Positions 36,430 through 46,080 of a DNA stretch of 64,000 nucleotides are shown piece by piece. The first letter of the stretch is position 1. Each line of letters starts with the position of its first letter. Source of the DNA: Streptomyces antimycoticus (lineage in GTDB: Bacteria > Actinomycetota > Actinomycetes > Streptomycetales > Streptomycetaceae); contig NZ_BJHV01000001.1 in the NCBI RefSeq assembly GCF_005405925.1, positions 2,294,001 to 2,358,000 on the forward strand. Reading direction: 5' to 3'. The notes below the pieces were generated by a model that was given only the letters and a program-made list of their open reading frames with translations, ran no database searches and was not told where the DNA came from. Position numbers and translations under genes: made by a program.

Positions 36430-37080
36430 ATGGATCTCAATAACCTGATCACCAAGCACCTCACCCGCTACTTCGACCCGAACAAGAAGATCCCGGAGGA
36501 GACCTTCCAGCTCCTGCTGCGCTACCTACGCACCTCGCCGACGACGCTCAACATCCAGCCGAACCACTTCCATGTGCTGGAGACGCAGGCCGGCAAGGAC
36601 AAGCTTGCGAACGCTCTCGTCGGCCGCTTCGCGGACAACGAGGAGAAGGTGCGGAACGCGTCGCACGCGATCGTGTTCACGACCCGCAAGACGATTCCCG
36701 ACGAGCACTTGCAGGAGATCTTCGCGAAGGAGCGCGCGGACAGTCGCTTCGCGGACCCGGAGATCCAGAAGGGATGGGAGGCTGGAGCGTCCAACTTCGT
36801 GGAGATCCAGTCGGAGAACTATGGCGGCGACGTGCTCCACTGGCTGGAGAAGAACACCTACCTCGTGGTCGGCGCGACCATGATGGCCGCCGCTTCTCTC
36901 GGAGTCGACGCCACCCCGATGGAAGGGTTCGACCGCGCGGCGATCGACGAAGCGTTCGGCCTCACCGACACCGACTTCACCACGACGCTGCTCATGGTGC
37001 TCGGGTACCCGGACGAGACACGCGTCTCTCGCCAGCCGATCTCGCGCTTCGACGCCGAAAAGATCTTCACCCACATGTGA
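36430..37080 (+). CDS. Nitroreductase-family NAD(P)H oxidoreductase (NfsB-like)
   Basis: A 216-residue FMN enzyme: the FMN-contacting RYFDPNKKIPEETFQLLLRY near residue 13, SPTTLNIQPNHFHVL near 36, and the C-terminal LMVLGYPDET near 188. Members reduce nitroaromatics, quinones and similar electrophiles. With the AhpD-like protein and TetR it makes a compact electrophile-response unit, closed by a strong hairpin at 37082. Confidence 0.9.
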   Translation: MDLNNLITKHLTRYFDPNKKIPEETFQLLLRYLRTSPTTLNIQPNHFHVLETQAGKDKLANALVGRFADNEEKVRNASHAIVFTTRKTIPDEHLQEIFAKERADSRFADPEIQKGWEAGASNFVEIQSENYGGDVLHWLEKNTYLVVGATMMAAASLGVDATPMEGFDRAAIDEAFGLTDTDFTTTLLMVLGYPDETRVSRQPISRFDAEKIFTHM

Positions 37081-37081
37081 C

Positions 37082-37120
37082 GAACTGAGCGGGTGCGCGA
37101 TCGGCGCGCCCGCTCGGTTC
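37082..37120 (+). terminator. Terminator after the nitroreductase
   Basis: GAAC.GAGCGGG.GCGC pairs with GCGC.CCCGCTC.GTTC across a short GATCG loop, a long GC-rich stem two bases after the stop codon. Confidence 0.7.
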
Positions 37121-37172
37121 TGGGGGAAAGGATCCGCCCGGAGGAGCTGGCCGAAGAGACGGGCTCGCCTAG

Positions 37173-38090
37173 CTGGCTGCGCTGTCGGGGCTGATACCCC
37201 GCCACCGGTGGCGTGAAGTCTTCCCGGTCACGCCCGGCACTCTGCTGGCCTGGCATCGCAGGTTCATCGCGGCGAAATGGGACGACAGCGTGCGACGCGC
37301 TCGGACTCGGGCGACCACCGACCAGGGTGGCGCTCAGGGAGCTGATTCTGCGGCTCGCCCGGGAAACGCAGGGTGGGGCCACAGACGGATCCAGGGCGAG
37401 TTAATCGGCCTCGGGCATCCGATCGCCGCATCCACCGTATGGGAGATCCTGAACGCTGCGGGTATCGATCCGGCCCCACGCCGCGCCGGCCCAACCTGGC
37501 GCGAGTTCCTCACGAACCAAGCCGAGGGCATCATCGCTGCAGATGTCTTTCATCTTGACACCGTGGTCGGACGCAGACTCTACGCGCTGGCCTTCCTCGA
37601 ACACGGCACCCGGCGCCTCCACATCTCAGGCCTCACGGCACATCCCTCCCGGGACTGGGCCGTGCAGCAGGCCCGGAACGTAGCCGCCGACTTGGACACA
37701 CGTATGGAAGCCCTGCGGTTCCTGCCCCGTGACCGTGATGGCAAGTACGGCCAGTCCTTCGACGCCGTCTTCGAGGCCGACGGCATAGACGTGATCAAGA
37801 GCGCGCCACGAGCGCCGAGGATGAACGCCCACCGTGAACGGGTTATCGGCAGCATCCGGCGCGAGGCCATCGACCACATCCTGATCACGAACGAGTCCCA
37901 CGCCCGACATGTCCTTGCCGCCTACCAACGGCACTACAACACACACCGTCCTCATCGAAGCCGAGGCCAGCTACCTCCTGACACCCACCGACAGCCCACC
38001 ACCCCGCACGACCGCGACGCACGCAGACTCCTGCGTACACGCGTCCTCGGCGGCGTCATCAACGAGTACCGCTATGCCGCCACTGTTTGA
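37173..38090 (+). pseudogene. Integrase-core transposase, near complete, frame-broken N-terminus
   Basis: The catalytic half is intact: IIAADVFHLDTV with the first Asp, LPRDRDGKYG with the second, and NAHRERVIGSIRRE with the Glu, ending [13 protein letters not shown]. The N-terminal helix-turn-helix part (LSGLIPRHRWREVFPVTPGT, then RELILRLARETQG and WGHRRIQGEL) is spread over different frames, so at least one base change breaks it. Same family as 25191 and 41851. No terminal inverted repeats are evident; it abuts the efflux gene at 38111. Confidence 0.75.
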
Positions 38091-38110
38091 GAACAGCAAC
38101 GAGGAGGACC

Positions 38111-39636
38111 ATGAGCGGCGAAGAAGGTCATCCGCGACGGTGGGCGATCCTGGTGGCGCTGTGTGCCGCACTCCTCGTGATCGTCATCGACAACACGGTT
38201 CTGCATGTCGCGGTGCCCGCCATCGGAGGACGCCTTCGAGGCGTCGACGGGCCGGCTCCAGGCGGTGATCGACGCCTATGTCGTGGTCTTCGCCGGACTC
38301 CTCATCACGGCGGGGGTGGTCTCCGACCGGTACGGCAGGCGGCGCACCGTGGTCGCGGGGCTGCTGGTGTTCGGCGTGGCGTCGGCGCTGGCCGCGGCGG
38401 CCCCCTCGGTGGAGTGGCTGATCGCGATGCGGGCCCTGATGGGCGTGGGCGCGGCGCTGGTGATGCCCGCGACGCTCGCGGTGCTCGTCGCGGTGTTCCC
38501 CGAGAAGGAGCGTCCGCGGGCCTTCGCGGTGTGGAGCGCGGTCGCGTCCGTGGGCATGGCCGCCGGGCCCCTGCTCGGGGGTGCGCTGGTCGACGTGTGG
38601 AGCTGGGCCGGGGTCTTCCTGATCAACGTCCCCGTGGTGACGGTGGCCCTGGTGGGCATCGTCCGGCTGGTGCCCGAGACGCGGGCCGGGGACGGCCGGG
38701 GGCTGGATCTGCTCGGCACCGTCCTGGTGACGGCGGGGATGACCGGCCTGGTGTGGGCGCTGATCGAGGCCCCGGCGTACGGGTACACCTCCCCCGCGGT
38801 GCTGGGCGGGGCGCTGGTGGCGGTGGTGGCACTCGTGGCCTTCGGCGTACGGCAGACCCGCTCCGCGGTGCCGATGGTCGATCTGCGGCTGTACCGGGAC
38901 CGGAGGTTCTCCGGGGCGAGTTTCGCGGTGGCGGTGATGACGGTCGCGACGGGCAGCACGCTCTTCATCCTGAGCCAGTATCTGCAACTGGTACTGGGCT
39001 ACAGCGCGTTCGAGACCGGGCTCGCGGCCATACCGCTGGCGGCGGGGGGTCGTCGCGGGCTCCACGGTGGGCGGCCGGGCACCGGCCAGGTTCGGGCCGC
39101 GGGCCTGCATCGTGGCGGGATTCGCCGTCACCGCGGCTGGTTTCGCGGTGCTGGCCTCGCTGTCCGAGGGCAGCGGCTACGTGGCGGTGTCCGCCGGGCT
39201 GGCGCCGGCCGGTGTGGGCTCCGGCGTCGCGGGGCCGTCGGCCACCAGCACCGTGCTGGGCGCGGTGCCGCCGGAGCGGGCCGGTATGGGCTCCGCGCTC
39301 AACGACACCCATCAGCAGCTCGGCATCGCGCTGGGGGTGGCCGGTCTGGGCAGTCTGCTCGCCACCGCCTACCGGGGCGACCTGCCGGACGGACTGCCCG
39401 ATCACGCGGTGTCCTCGCTTGGGGCGACGCTGTCGTACGCGAAGGACCATGCGGGCGGAAGTGCCCTGGCCGAGTCGGCCCGTTCGGCCTTCACCGACGC
39501 CCAGTCCCTCACCATGACCATCGGGGTGGCGGCCGCCCTGGCCGGTACGGCCGTGGCGTTCTTCGCCCTGCCGGGCCGCGCCGCCCGGTCCGCGGCTCCC
39601 GAGCCGGAGGCCAAGGAGGCGGGACAGCCAGGCTGA
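38111..39636 (+). pseudogene. MFS efflux transporter (DHA2/QacA type), two frameshifts
   Basis: Removing one base near 38225 and one G from the run near 39050 yields 507 residues with 14 segments: [16 protein letters not shown] in segment 1, [13 protein letters not shown] after segment 2, and [13 protein letters not shown] in segment 4. GAGGAGG precedes ATG 38111. As given it is split into three frames. It may be the self-protection or export pump of the lanthipeptide cluster whose synthetase remnant follows. Confidence 0.78.
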
Positions 39637-39695
39637 GCGGGGGTACGGCGTCCGGGCGCGCGGCGTCCGGACGCCACCTCGTGGGCGCCCACCGA

Positions 39696-40525
39696 TCAGG
39701 TGTGCTCCGGCAGCGGCGGGTGCAGCAGCAGGGCCGAGGGCACCTGATCGGGGTGGGCGAACCGCAGCAACTGGTGTCCCGCGCCCGCCAGGCCGGTCAT
39801 CAGACCGGGGGTCTCGCTCCTGGTCGGCGGGCCGCACACCCAGTCCCCCGCCGCGGCGGCGTCGAGCTTCTCCCCGAGCGAGCGCATCAGACGGCCGGCC
39901 CGGATCCGTCCGGTTCGCTCAGCGAGCAGGACGAGTTCGAGGTTGCCGAGGTCGCCGTGGCACATGCTGTCGCTGCCCCGACCGGTGAGCCGGTGGGCGT
40001 CGGTGTCCGCCTCGTGGCCGGGACCGTCGGGGCGCAGCGCCACCATGGCGTCGGCGGCCAGCTCCCCCTCCCGGCCGTCCGTACCCCGGGCCTGCCGATC
40101 AGGTCGAGCCGGGACATGCCGATGCCCGCGGCCCCGTGACACCACAGCGACCGGAACGGCGAGGGCGCCTCGCCGCGGAAGTCGGGCCAGTTGCCCTCCC
40201 CGGCGTCGAACACCTCGGTGTCATACGCCAGTCCGCCGGCCACCGCCTCGGCGCAGCCCTCGTCGGGGGCCACGGAGGCCAGCCGGGCCAGGGCGGTCAC
40301 GATCCCCGCCGTGCCATGGGCGAAACCGGTGAGCGGGCGGGCGCTGTCGATCCGGTGGTGCGGCCACGCCAGGCCCCGGCCGGTGCCGCCGGGAACGGCG
40401 CCGGTGACCAGGTGCCGGGCGGCGCGGCACGCGAGGGCCGTCGCCCGTCCGTCGCGGTCGAGCGCGGCGTCGACCAGGGCGAGCAGCTGAACCGCCCCGG
40501 GTTCGGTAGAGATCTCACAAGCGGT
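39696..40525 (-). pseudogene. LanM-type lanthipeptide synthetase, C-terminal cyclase remnant
   Basis: About 275 codons of a LanC-like cyclase domain: GFAHGTAGIVTALARL, the zinc-ligand [10 protein letters not shown], then (in another frame after about 40085) the second zinc-ligand motif [18 protein letters not shown] and [16 protein letters not shown]. LanM enzymes dehydrate and cyclise a precursor peptide. The N-terminal dehydratase is gone: at about 40525 the gene is cut by an IS3 fragment. I see no precursor peptide nearby. Confidence 0.75.
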
Positions 40526-40810
40526 CCCGGTGCTCGTCGATGAAGGCTACGAGCGTGTGTGTGGCCGGTCGGGCTCGGCCGCGAAGAAACTCGCCGCGGC
40601 CTACCGGATCTCGTTGGCCCGCTTGAGTTCGGCGTTCTCCTTCTTCAACGCCTTGAGCTGGGCGGACTCCTCCGTCGTCGTCCCCGGACGCGTCCCCGCG
40701 TCGATCTCGTGCTGCTTCACCCAGTTCCGGAGCGTCTCGCGGGAGCCGATGCCGAGCTGGTCGGCCACCGCCTGCAGGGCGGCCGTCTCGTTCGGGTGGT
40801 CGTCGCGCAC
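40526..40810 (-). mobile_element. IS3-family OrfA and start of OrfB, remnant
   Basis: Read on the minus strand: VRDDHPNETAALQAVADQLG, SRETLRNWVKQHEID, the leucine-zipper-like QLKALKKENAELKRANEI, then in the shifted frame THTLVAFIDEHRDR of OrfB. Both ends are lost; it joins the LanM remnant on one side and the PQQ-repeat protein on the other. Confidence 0.75.
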
Positions 40811-41797
40811 ACGGCCACCGGTAAGACCCGATGGACACACCGGGGCCAGGTGGCCCACCTTACGCGCTCCGCAACCGTCGTCTTCGTCATCGGCGACGAC
40901 CGACTGAAGGTCCTGGACGCGCACGGCGGCCGGACCCTGTGGTCCGTACCCGTCGGGCACCCCGTCATTGGCTCCGAGGGCATGGGCCTCGCCGTCGCGG
41001 GCGACGCCGTGGTCACCGCTGTCGCGCAGTACACCGCCGACGCCTCCAGCCATGCGGTGGTCGCGGCGCGGGGAGCGGCCGACGGCAAGCAGCGGTGGAG
41101 CACCGCGCTTCCCACCCTGCTGGCGCAGGGCACCGTCTCGACGCTCACCCTGGCGGCCTCCGCGAAGGTGGTCCTCGTGACCGCGTACGCGACCTCGGGG
41201 CAGGCGCCGTCGGCGAGCGCACCGCATGGGAGCGTATTCGCGCTCGCGGCAGACACCGGCAAGGAACTGTGGCGCACCCGTCTGAACGTCGCTAGCGCCT
41301 TCGGCGGCCATGCCGTGGCCGGCGACACCGTCGTGGTCGGCTGGGCCGACGTCAACGCGTACTTCTACGCCTTCGACGCAGCGACCGGCAAGCAGCGCTG
41401 GCGCGCCCCACTCGTCGAGGACGGCACGCGCTCCCTCGGCGTCGGCGCGGACACCGTCTACTTCTGCGGCGCGCACCGCGCGGAGCCGGGCGGCAGCAAC
41501 ACCGACCAGGCCGTGTACGCCCTCGAGCTGGCCACTGGCAAACAGCGGTGGAGGGCGCACGAGCAGGTGTACGGCGAAGCGTGGGGCCCGGTTGGTGGCG
41601 GCCTGGTGCTGGTCACCGATGCGTCCCACGGAGGCGTCTGGGCGCTCGACAGCCGCACCGGCAAGACGGTCTGGTCCATCGCCGACATGCCCAAACCCAC
41701 AGTGCTCGCCGCCAATAGCACCACCGCGTTCCTGGTGGCCGGGGGCGACGACAACGGCAAGAACCAGACGGTTCACGCCTTGCGTATCGCCGACTGA
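40811..41797 (+). pseudogene. PQQ-like beta-propeller repeat protein, 5' end lost
   Basis: About 328 codons of repeated blades with the W-docking motifs ATGKTRW, DGKQRW, TGKELWRT, TGKQRWR (twice) and TGKTVWS. Such proteins are often secreted or the sensor part of a serine/threonine kinase. The first blades and the start are missing where the IS3 remnant joins near 40810, so it is probably not expressed. Confidence 0.7.
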
Positions 41798-41821
41798 GCC
41801 TGTGCCGCTCGAAAAGTCATC

Positions 41822-42756
41822 TGTGGGGCTCGAATAATCATTGCTCCTGGTCAAGAGGCATACCTGTACTCGTTGACCACGCCGCCGAGGACGCGGGTGC
41901 GCAGGACTTTGCGGCTGGCCGGCTCCAGGACTGGAGGTGGTTGTTCCTGGGCTTGGGGAGGTAGTTGACATCGGGCCCGGTGGGGGCGGTGTGCGTTGTA
42001 GTGCAGCGGGCCTGCTGGGTGGCCCAGCCCGCGGTCGGGTGTGCGGTGATGCCGGCCATGTGCAGGCGCCGGGTGTGGTGCTCGAGGAAGATCAGGGCGT
42101 ACAGGCGTTGCAGGCCGATGGTGTCGATGTGGAGGACGTCGCAGGCGATCAGGCGGGTGGCCTGTGCGGAGAGGAACGCGCGCCAGGTTGGGCCAGTGCG
42201 GCGTGGTGCGGGATCGATTCCTGCGGCGCGGAGGATCTGCCAGACGGCCGAGGCGGCGTTCGGGTGTCCGAGCCGGGCCAGTTCGCCCTGGATCCGGCGA
42301 TGGCCCCATCGGCTGTTCTCCCTGGCGAGGCGCAGCACGAGCTTCTTGACGGCGGTCTGTGTGGGCGGCCGTCCGGGACCGCGGCGTCGTCGGGAGTAGT
42401 CCCATCGACGGGCGATGAGCTTGCGGTGCCAGGCCAACAGCGTGCTCGGTGTGATGGGGAAGACCCTGGCCCACTGGTATCGGGGGATCAGCGAGGACAG
42501 GGACGCGAACCACAGGCGGTCGGCGGGTTCGTACCGTACTCGACCTTGTATCTGGCGTCGTAACACGGCGTTTTCGTGACGCAGGACGAGAAGCTCAGCC
42601 TCCTTCGAGGTGTCCCGCCGCACAAGCACCGACCGGACGGAGAGAAGACGTCGAGTCACCTGGTACAGAAGCGACACGATCATCCACACATGGCTGCAGC
42701 TCTCTGCGCGCCAGTGGTGGCGTTTGACCAGCAGCGATGAATAACCGAGCCCCACA
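41822..42756 (-). mobile_element. 935-bp insertion sequence with 31-bp imperfect inverted ends
   Basis: The right end TGTGGGGCTCGAATAATCAT (41822 onward, 31 bp) and the left end 42726-42756 are inverted copies matching at about 25 of 31 positions. The left end interrupts a DUF2267 gene. A further, partial copy of the end (TGTGCCGCTCGAAAAGTCAT) stands directly outside at 41801-41820. No target duplication is visible, which fits an adjacent deletion. Confidence 0.7.
41851..42683 (-). pseudogene. Integrase-core transposase of the 935-bp IS, internally deleted
   Basis: From ATG 42683 the frame reads ELLVLRHENAVLRRQIQGR, RWGHRRIQGELARLGHP, IDPAPRRTGPTWRAFL and CDVLHIDTIGLQRLYALIFL with the first catalytic Asp. 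After GWATQQAR the second Asp and the Glu are missing, and the end (HYNAHRPHRAR … RVLGGVVNEYRYAS) is in another frame. It cannot be active by itself but could be moved by a related element. Confidence 0.78.
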
Positions 42757-42819
42757 CGCTTCCTGCCCCGAGAGCTGCGTATGGTCGGCCACCGTCTGGA
42801 AGAACTCTCTTTCGTCCAT
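42757..42819 (-). pseudogene. N-terminal fragment of a DUF2267 gene cut by the IS
   Basis: MDEREFFQTVADHTQLSGQE from ATG 42819 is a typical DUF2267 beginning and has GGAGG-like bases upstream. The IS end follows after about 21 codons and the rest is not found beyond the IS. A complete DUF2267 gene is at 45572. Confidence 0.6.
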
Positions 42820-42916
42820 GCGGGCCTCCTTGCCGGAGTCGAGGACGTCACCCTCCGCCTTGCCCCGCGGCCACCCGCCACGCGCGGTACCACAAGCCCC
42901 GCCGAGCGGGCCCCGC

Positions 42917-44731
42917 TCACACGCTCAGGCCGTACGGCATCATGCAGACGACGACATCGGTGCGCGCCCTGAGGACCGTGGCCAGCAGCAGGCCGCGCTG
43001 GTTCTGGAGCATCTTGTAGCGCCGGTGCCGGGGCTCGACCTCGGGGATGAGAACGGCGATCTCCCGGCCGCCCCCGGCCTCGCGCCGCACATACGCGACC
43101 ATCGGCTGCACCAGGGAGCGGTGCGGGCTGTCGATGATCTCCAGGCGCACCCCGGGATTCCAGCGCTCCCAGGTGTCCTGCAGCGCCCGCGCCTTCTCGG
43201 GCTCGGCCTGGACGCTGACCGCCACGACCTCGTCGCCCAGGGCGAGCGCCGCCGTCAGCGCGCGCTGCGCGAGCCTGCTGACCTCGCCGAGCGGGACGAT
43301 GACCAGGCTCATGGTGCGCACCGGTGGCGGTGGGATCCGTCCGAGCCCGAGTTCCTCGCCGGCCGTCGCGTAATAGCGCTGGACGCGGGTGAACAGCAGC
43401 ATCAGCAGCGGCACCGCGACGAGGACCACCCAGGCCCCTTCGAGGAACTTGGTGGTCAGCAGGACCAGACCGGCCCCAGTGGTCAGTACGGCCCCCAGAC
43501 CGTTGATCATCGCCCGGCGCAGCCACCCTTCCGGCTGCTCGGTCGCCCAGTGCCGTACCAGCCCGACCTGGCTGATGGTGAAGCCGGTGAACACCCCGAT
43601 GGCGAACAGCGGGATCAACCGATGGGTCTCGCCCCCCACCGCGTTGAGCAGCAGGGCCGACAGCAGCGCCAGCGCTACCACGCCGTACCGGTACACCGGC
43701 CGCTCCGCGCGCAGCCCGAACAGGTGGGGCAGCCGGTCGTCCCGCGCCAGCAGGCTCATCAGGACCGGGAGGCCGCCGAAGCTGGTGTTGGCGGCGAGCG
43801 CGAGAACAAGGGTGATGATGAGGTTGGTCGCGTAGTACTCCCATCCGGTTCCGTACGACCCGGCGGCGAGCTGGGCGAGGACCGTCACACCGTCGCGCGG
43901 CGCCACATGGTCGCGGCGGATCAGATACGCCATCCCGAGCAGCATCATTCCGAGGAGCATGCCGAGCATCAGCTCGGTGTGCTGGGCCCGCTTGATGCGC
44001 GGCTCGCGGAACATCGGCACGCCGTTGGCGATGGCCTCCACTCCGGTCAGGGCGGAGCAGCCCGAGGAGAACGCTTTCAGGATCAGCAGAACGCCCAGCG
44101 CCTCGGTGGTCCGGACGGGATGGGCGGCGCCGACGACGGCGGCGGGGTGCGAGCGCAGGATCCCCATGACGACGATGCCGAGCATGCTGATGATGAACAG
44201 CACCGTCGGCAACATCAGCGCCCGGGCGCTCTCGGCCACTCCCCAGAGGTTCACGGCCGTGAGCAGGGCGAGCAGCACCAGGCAGACGGCGAGCAGATGC
44301 GAGGAGAGGATCGGGAAGGCGGAGGCGAGGCTGGCGGCGCCGGCGGCCAGGCTGACGGCGACGGTGAGGACGTAGTCGATGGTCAGGCTCGCCGCGGCGA
44401 GCAGGCTCACCCGTTGCCCGAGGCTCTTCTTCGCCACCGCGTAGGCGCCGCCGCCGTCCGGATGGACGGCGATCACCTGGCGGTAGGAGATCACCAGCAC
44501 GGTGAGCAGGATGGTGATGACGACAGTGATGGGCAGCGTGGCGGTCAGGGCCCCGGTGCCGGCGGCGACCAGGACGACCACGATGGCCTCGGGGCCGTAC
44601 GCGACCGAGCTCAGCGCGTCCAGGGAGAGCGCGGCCAGTCCCTCGATGCTGGTGAGATGGTGCTTGTCGCCCTCCCCGTGGCGCAAAGGTACCCGTGGCC
44701 GCAACGCGCGGTGTGCCAGTCCGAACGCCAT
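42917..44731 (-). CDS. APC-superfamily permease
   Basis: A 604-residue membrane protein with 12 hydrophobic segments followed by a cytoplasmic tail of about 150 residues with a nucleotide-binding-like fold. It shows the APC signatures LSLDALSSVAYGPEAI near residue 33, DGGGAYAVAKKSLG near 84 and SGCSALTGVEAIANG near 210. It probably imports an amino acid, amine or potassium-like cation in the KUP/APC sense; the exact substrate is unknown. ATG 44731 follows GAGG. It lies beside the stress island and is similar to genes often found with universal-stress proteins. Confidence 0.85.
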   Translation of the reverse strand: MAFGLAHRALRPRVPLRHGEGDKHHLTSIEGLAALSLDALSSVAYGPEAIVVVLVAAGTGALTATLPITVVITILLTVLVISYRQVIAVHPDGGGAYAVAKKSLGQRVSLLAAASLTIDYVLTVAVSLAAGAASLASAFPILSSHLLAVCLVLLALLTAVNLWGVAESARALMLPTVLFIISMLGIVVMGILRSHPAAVVGAAHPVRTTEALGVLLILKAFSSGCSALTGVEAIANGVPMFREPRIKRAQHTELMLGMLLGMMLLGMAYLIRRDHVAPRDGVTVLAQLAAGSYGTGWEYYATNLIITLVLALAANTSFGGLPVLMSLLARDDRLPHLFGLRAERPVYRYGVVALALLSALLLNAVGGETHRLIPLFAIGVFTGFTISQVGLVRHWATEQPEGWLRRAMINGLGAVLTTGAGLVLLTTKFLEGAWVVLVAVPLLMLLFTRVQRYYATAGEELGLGRIPPPPVRTMSLVIVPLGEVSRLAQRALTAALALGDEVVAVSVQAEPEKARALQDTWERWNPGVRLEIIDSPHRSLVQPMVAYVRREAGGGREIAVLIPEVEPRHRRYKMLQNQRGLLLATVLRARTDVVVCMMPYGLSV

Positions 44732-45074
44732 GGGGAACCTCGGGGCGGGGTTGTCGGGGGGCCGTTCTGCGACAGTGTGCCCTGCCGTGGCGCCCGGCCG
44801 CCTGAGGCATGCCCGAGCAGCCGCCACGTGTCCGCCGCCTCCGTGGCTCCGCTGACCTGACCGAGTACTCCTCACGGCGCTCCCCGAGTGTCGCCGCGGC
44901 GGTGGGAGCCGCGCCCATAGCATGACCTGGCGCGGTCACCGACCTGTCGGCAGCAGGCCGGGCCGTTCGATTGGTTCCTGGGGGCCCATGCGGTCGCGCA
45001 TCCGGCGAGCGAGGGTGGCGCTGACGAGGCGCGCCGGGTTACGCCCAGCGCCGGACGACTGGAGGTTGGTGACC

Positions 45075-45524
45075 ATGACGGTGATGTCCGTGCCCAGGTT
45101 CGAGCGGTTCTTCCGGGTGGCGGCGGGACTTGATGTCGACAAGAACGACCTCAAGCGCTACAGCGACTTCGTGGACGCCAAAGTCTACGATCTGCTGCTC
45201 ATCGCCGAGGCGGTCGCGAAGGCCAATGCCCGGGACGTGATCGTGCCGTGGGATCTGCCGATCACCAAGGGGCTACAGGAGAGCATCCACCGCTTCCGGG
45301 ACCTCGACCACGAGATCGAGTTGAAGCCCATCCTCGATCAGCTCGTCAGGCACCCGCCGCTGGACCGCGCACCCGACGACGCGACGGAGGCGAGGTTGCC
45401 GGAAATCGTCGGCGGGCTCAGTCTGGCGCTCGCCAAAGCATTCAAGATCATCTACCCGGACCTGAAGAACCCGCAGACCAAGCACTGGGAGACGGTCTGG
45501 CCGCTCTTCAATCTCCTGCTGTGA
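45075..45524 (+). CDS. DUF1931 histone-fold protein
   Basis: A 149-residue protein of the DUF1931 family, known from Aquifex and Thermus structures to fold as two fused histone-fold halves. The two halves are visible: FERFFRVAAGLDVDKNDLKR with an acidic-helix continuation, and GGLSLALAKAFKIIYPDLKN. It may bind DNA or act as a small architectural or stress protein; no function is established. GGAGG lies ten bases before ATG 45075. It converges on the DUF2267 gene that ends the chaperone operon. Confidence 0.8.
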   Translation: MTVMSVPRFERFFRVAAGLDVDKNDLKRYSDFVDAKVYDLLLIAEAVAKANARDVIVPWDLPITKGLQESIHRFRDLDHEIELKPILDQLVRHPPLDRAPDDATEARLPEIVGGLSLALAKAFKIIYPDLKNPQTKHWETVWPLFNLLL

Positions 45525-45571
45525 CGCCGGGGTTGTGAATGCCGGGAGCGATGCGGTAGCCGCCGGACCGG

Positions 45572-46006
45572 CTAGGAGGGCATGACCGCGGACATCGAGG
45601 CGGGCATACGGGCCTTGAGGTCCTTCCACTCGCCCTCGCTGATGTGGCTCTCGAGGACATGCAGGACCGTGCGCACCAGTTGCTCGGTGTCGCCCTCGAT
45701 CGCGTACGGAAAGTCGTGCCGGACCCGCCGGAAGAATTCCTCGCTGTTCAGTTTCACGGGCGTCTCCGCGGGCTTCCACCCGTCGTAGTAGACGCCGCGC
45801 AGCAAGGTCGGAAGCTGCGCTCCGAAGTGCACGGCCTCTTCGACCGACAGCCGGTCCCGCAGGTGGTGCAGGACCGCGCGCAGGGCGGCGTACGACTGCT
45901 TCCGGCGCTCCTTGGGCCACCCATAGGCGTGCTCGATCTCCTTCAGGACGTGGTTGGCCTTGTCGACCATGGTGTCGAACGAGGAAAAGCCTGCCGCAAC
46001 CATCAT
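45572..46006 (-). CDS. DUF2267 protein
   Basis: A 144-residue helical DUF2267 protein: SYAALRAVLHHLRDRLSVEE near residue 38, AQLPTLLRGVYYDGW near 63 and EEFFRRVRHDF near 88. The family is common beside stress genes in actinobacteria and has no assigned activity. It is the last gene of the minus-strand chaperone unit, after a strong hairpin, so it may be expressed less. The stop lies within a small TAGCCG/CGGCTA hairpin (45557-45574) shared with the convergent DUF1931 gene. Confidence 0.8.
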   Translation of the reverse strand: MMVAAGFSSFDTMVDKANHVLKEIEHAYGWPKERRKQSYAALRAVLHHLRDRLSVEEAVHFGAQLPTLLRGVYYDGWKPAETPVKLNSEEFFRRVRHDFPYAIEGDTEQLVRTVLHVLESHISEGEWKDLKARMPASMSAVMPS

Positions 46007-46021
46007 GTAGTCCTTCCGATG

Positions 46022-46058
46022 CCCGCGGCGGCACCCGGCGGAGCGGGGCCGCCGCGGG
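46022..46058 (-). terminator. Hairpin between hsp20 and DUF2267
   Basis: A perfect 11-bp stem, CCCGCGGCGGC and its complement, with a 15-base loop. It stands 22 bp after the hsp20 stop and 16 bp before the DUF2267 start; it could end or attenuate the operon or protect the 3' end of the mRNA. Confidence 0.6.
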
Positions 46059-46080
46059 AGAGAGCCGGATCCCGGCGGTC

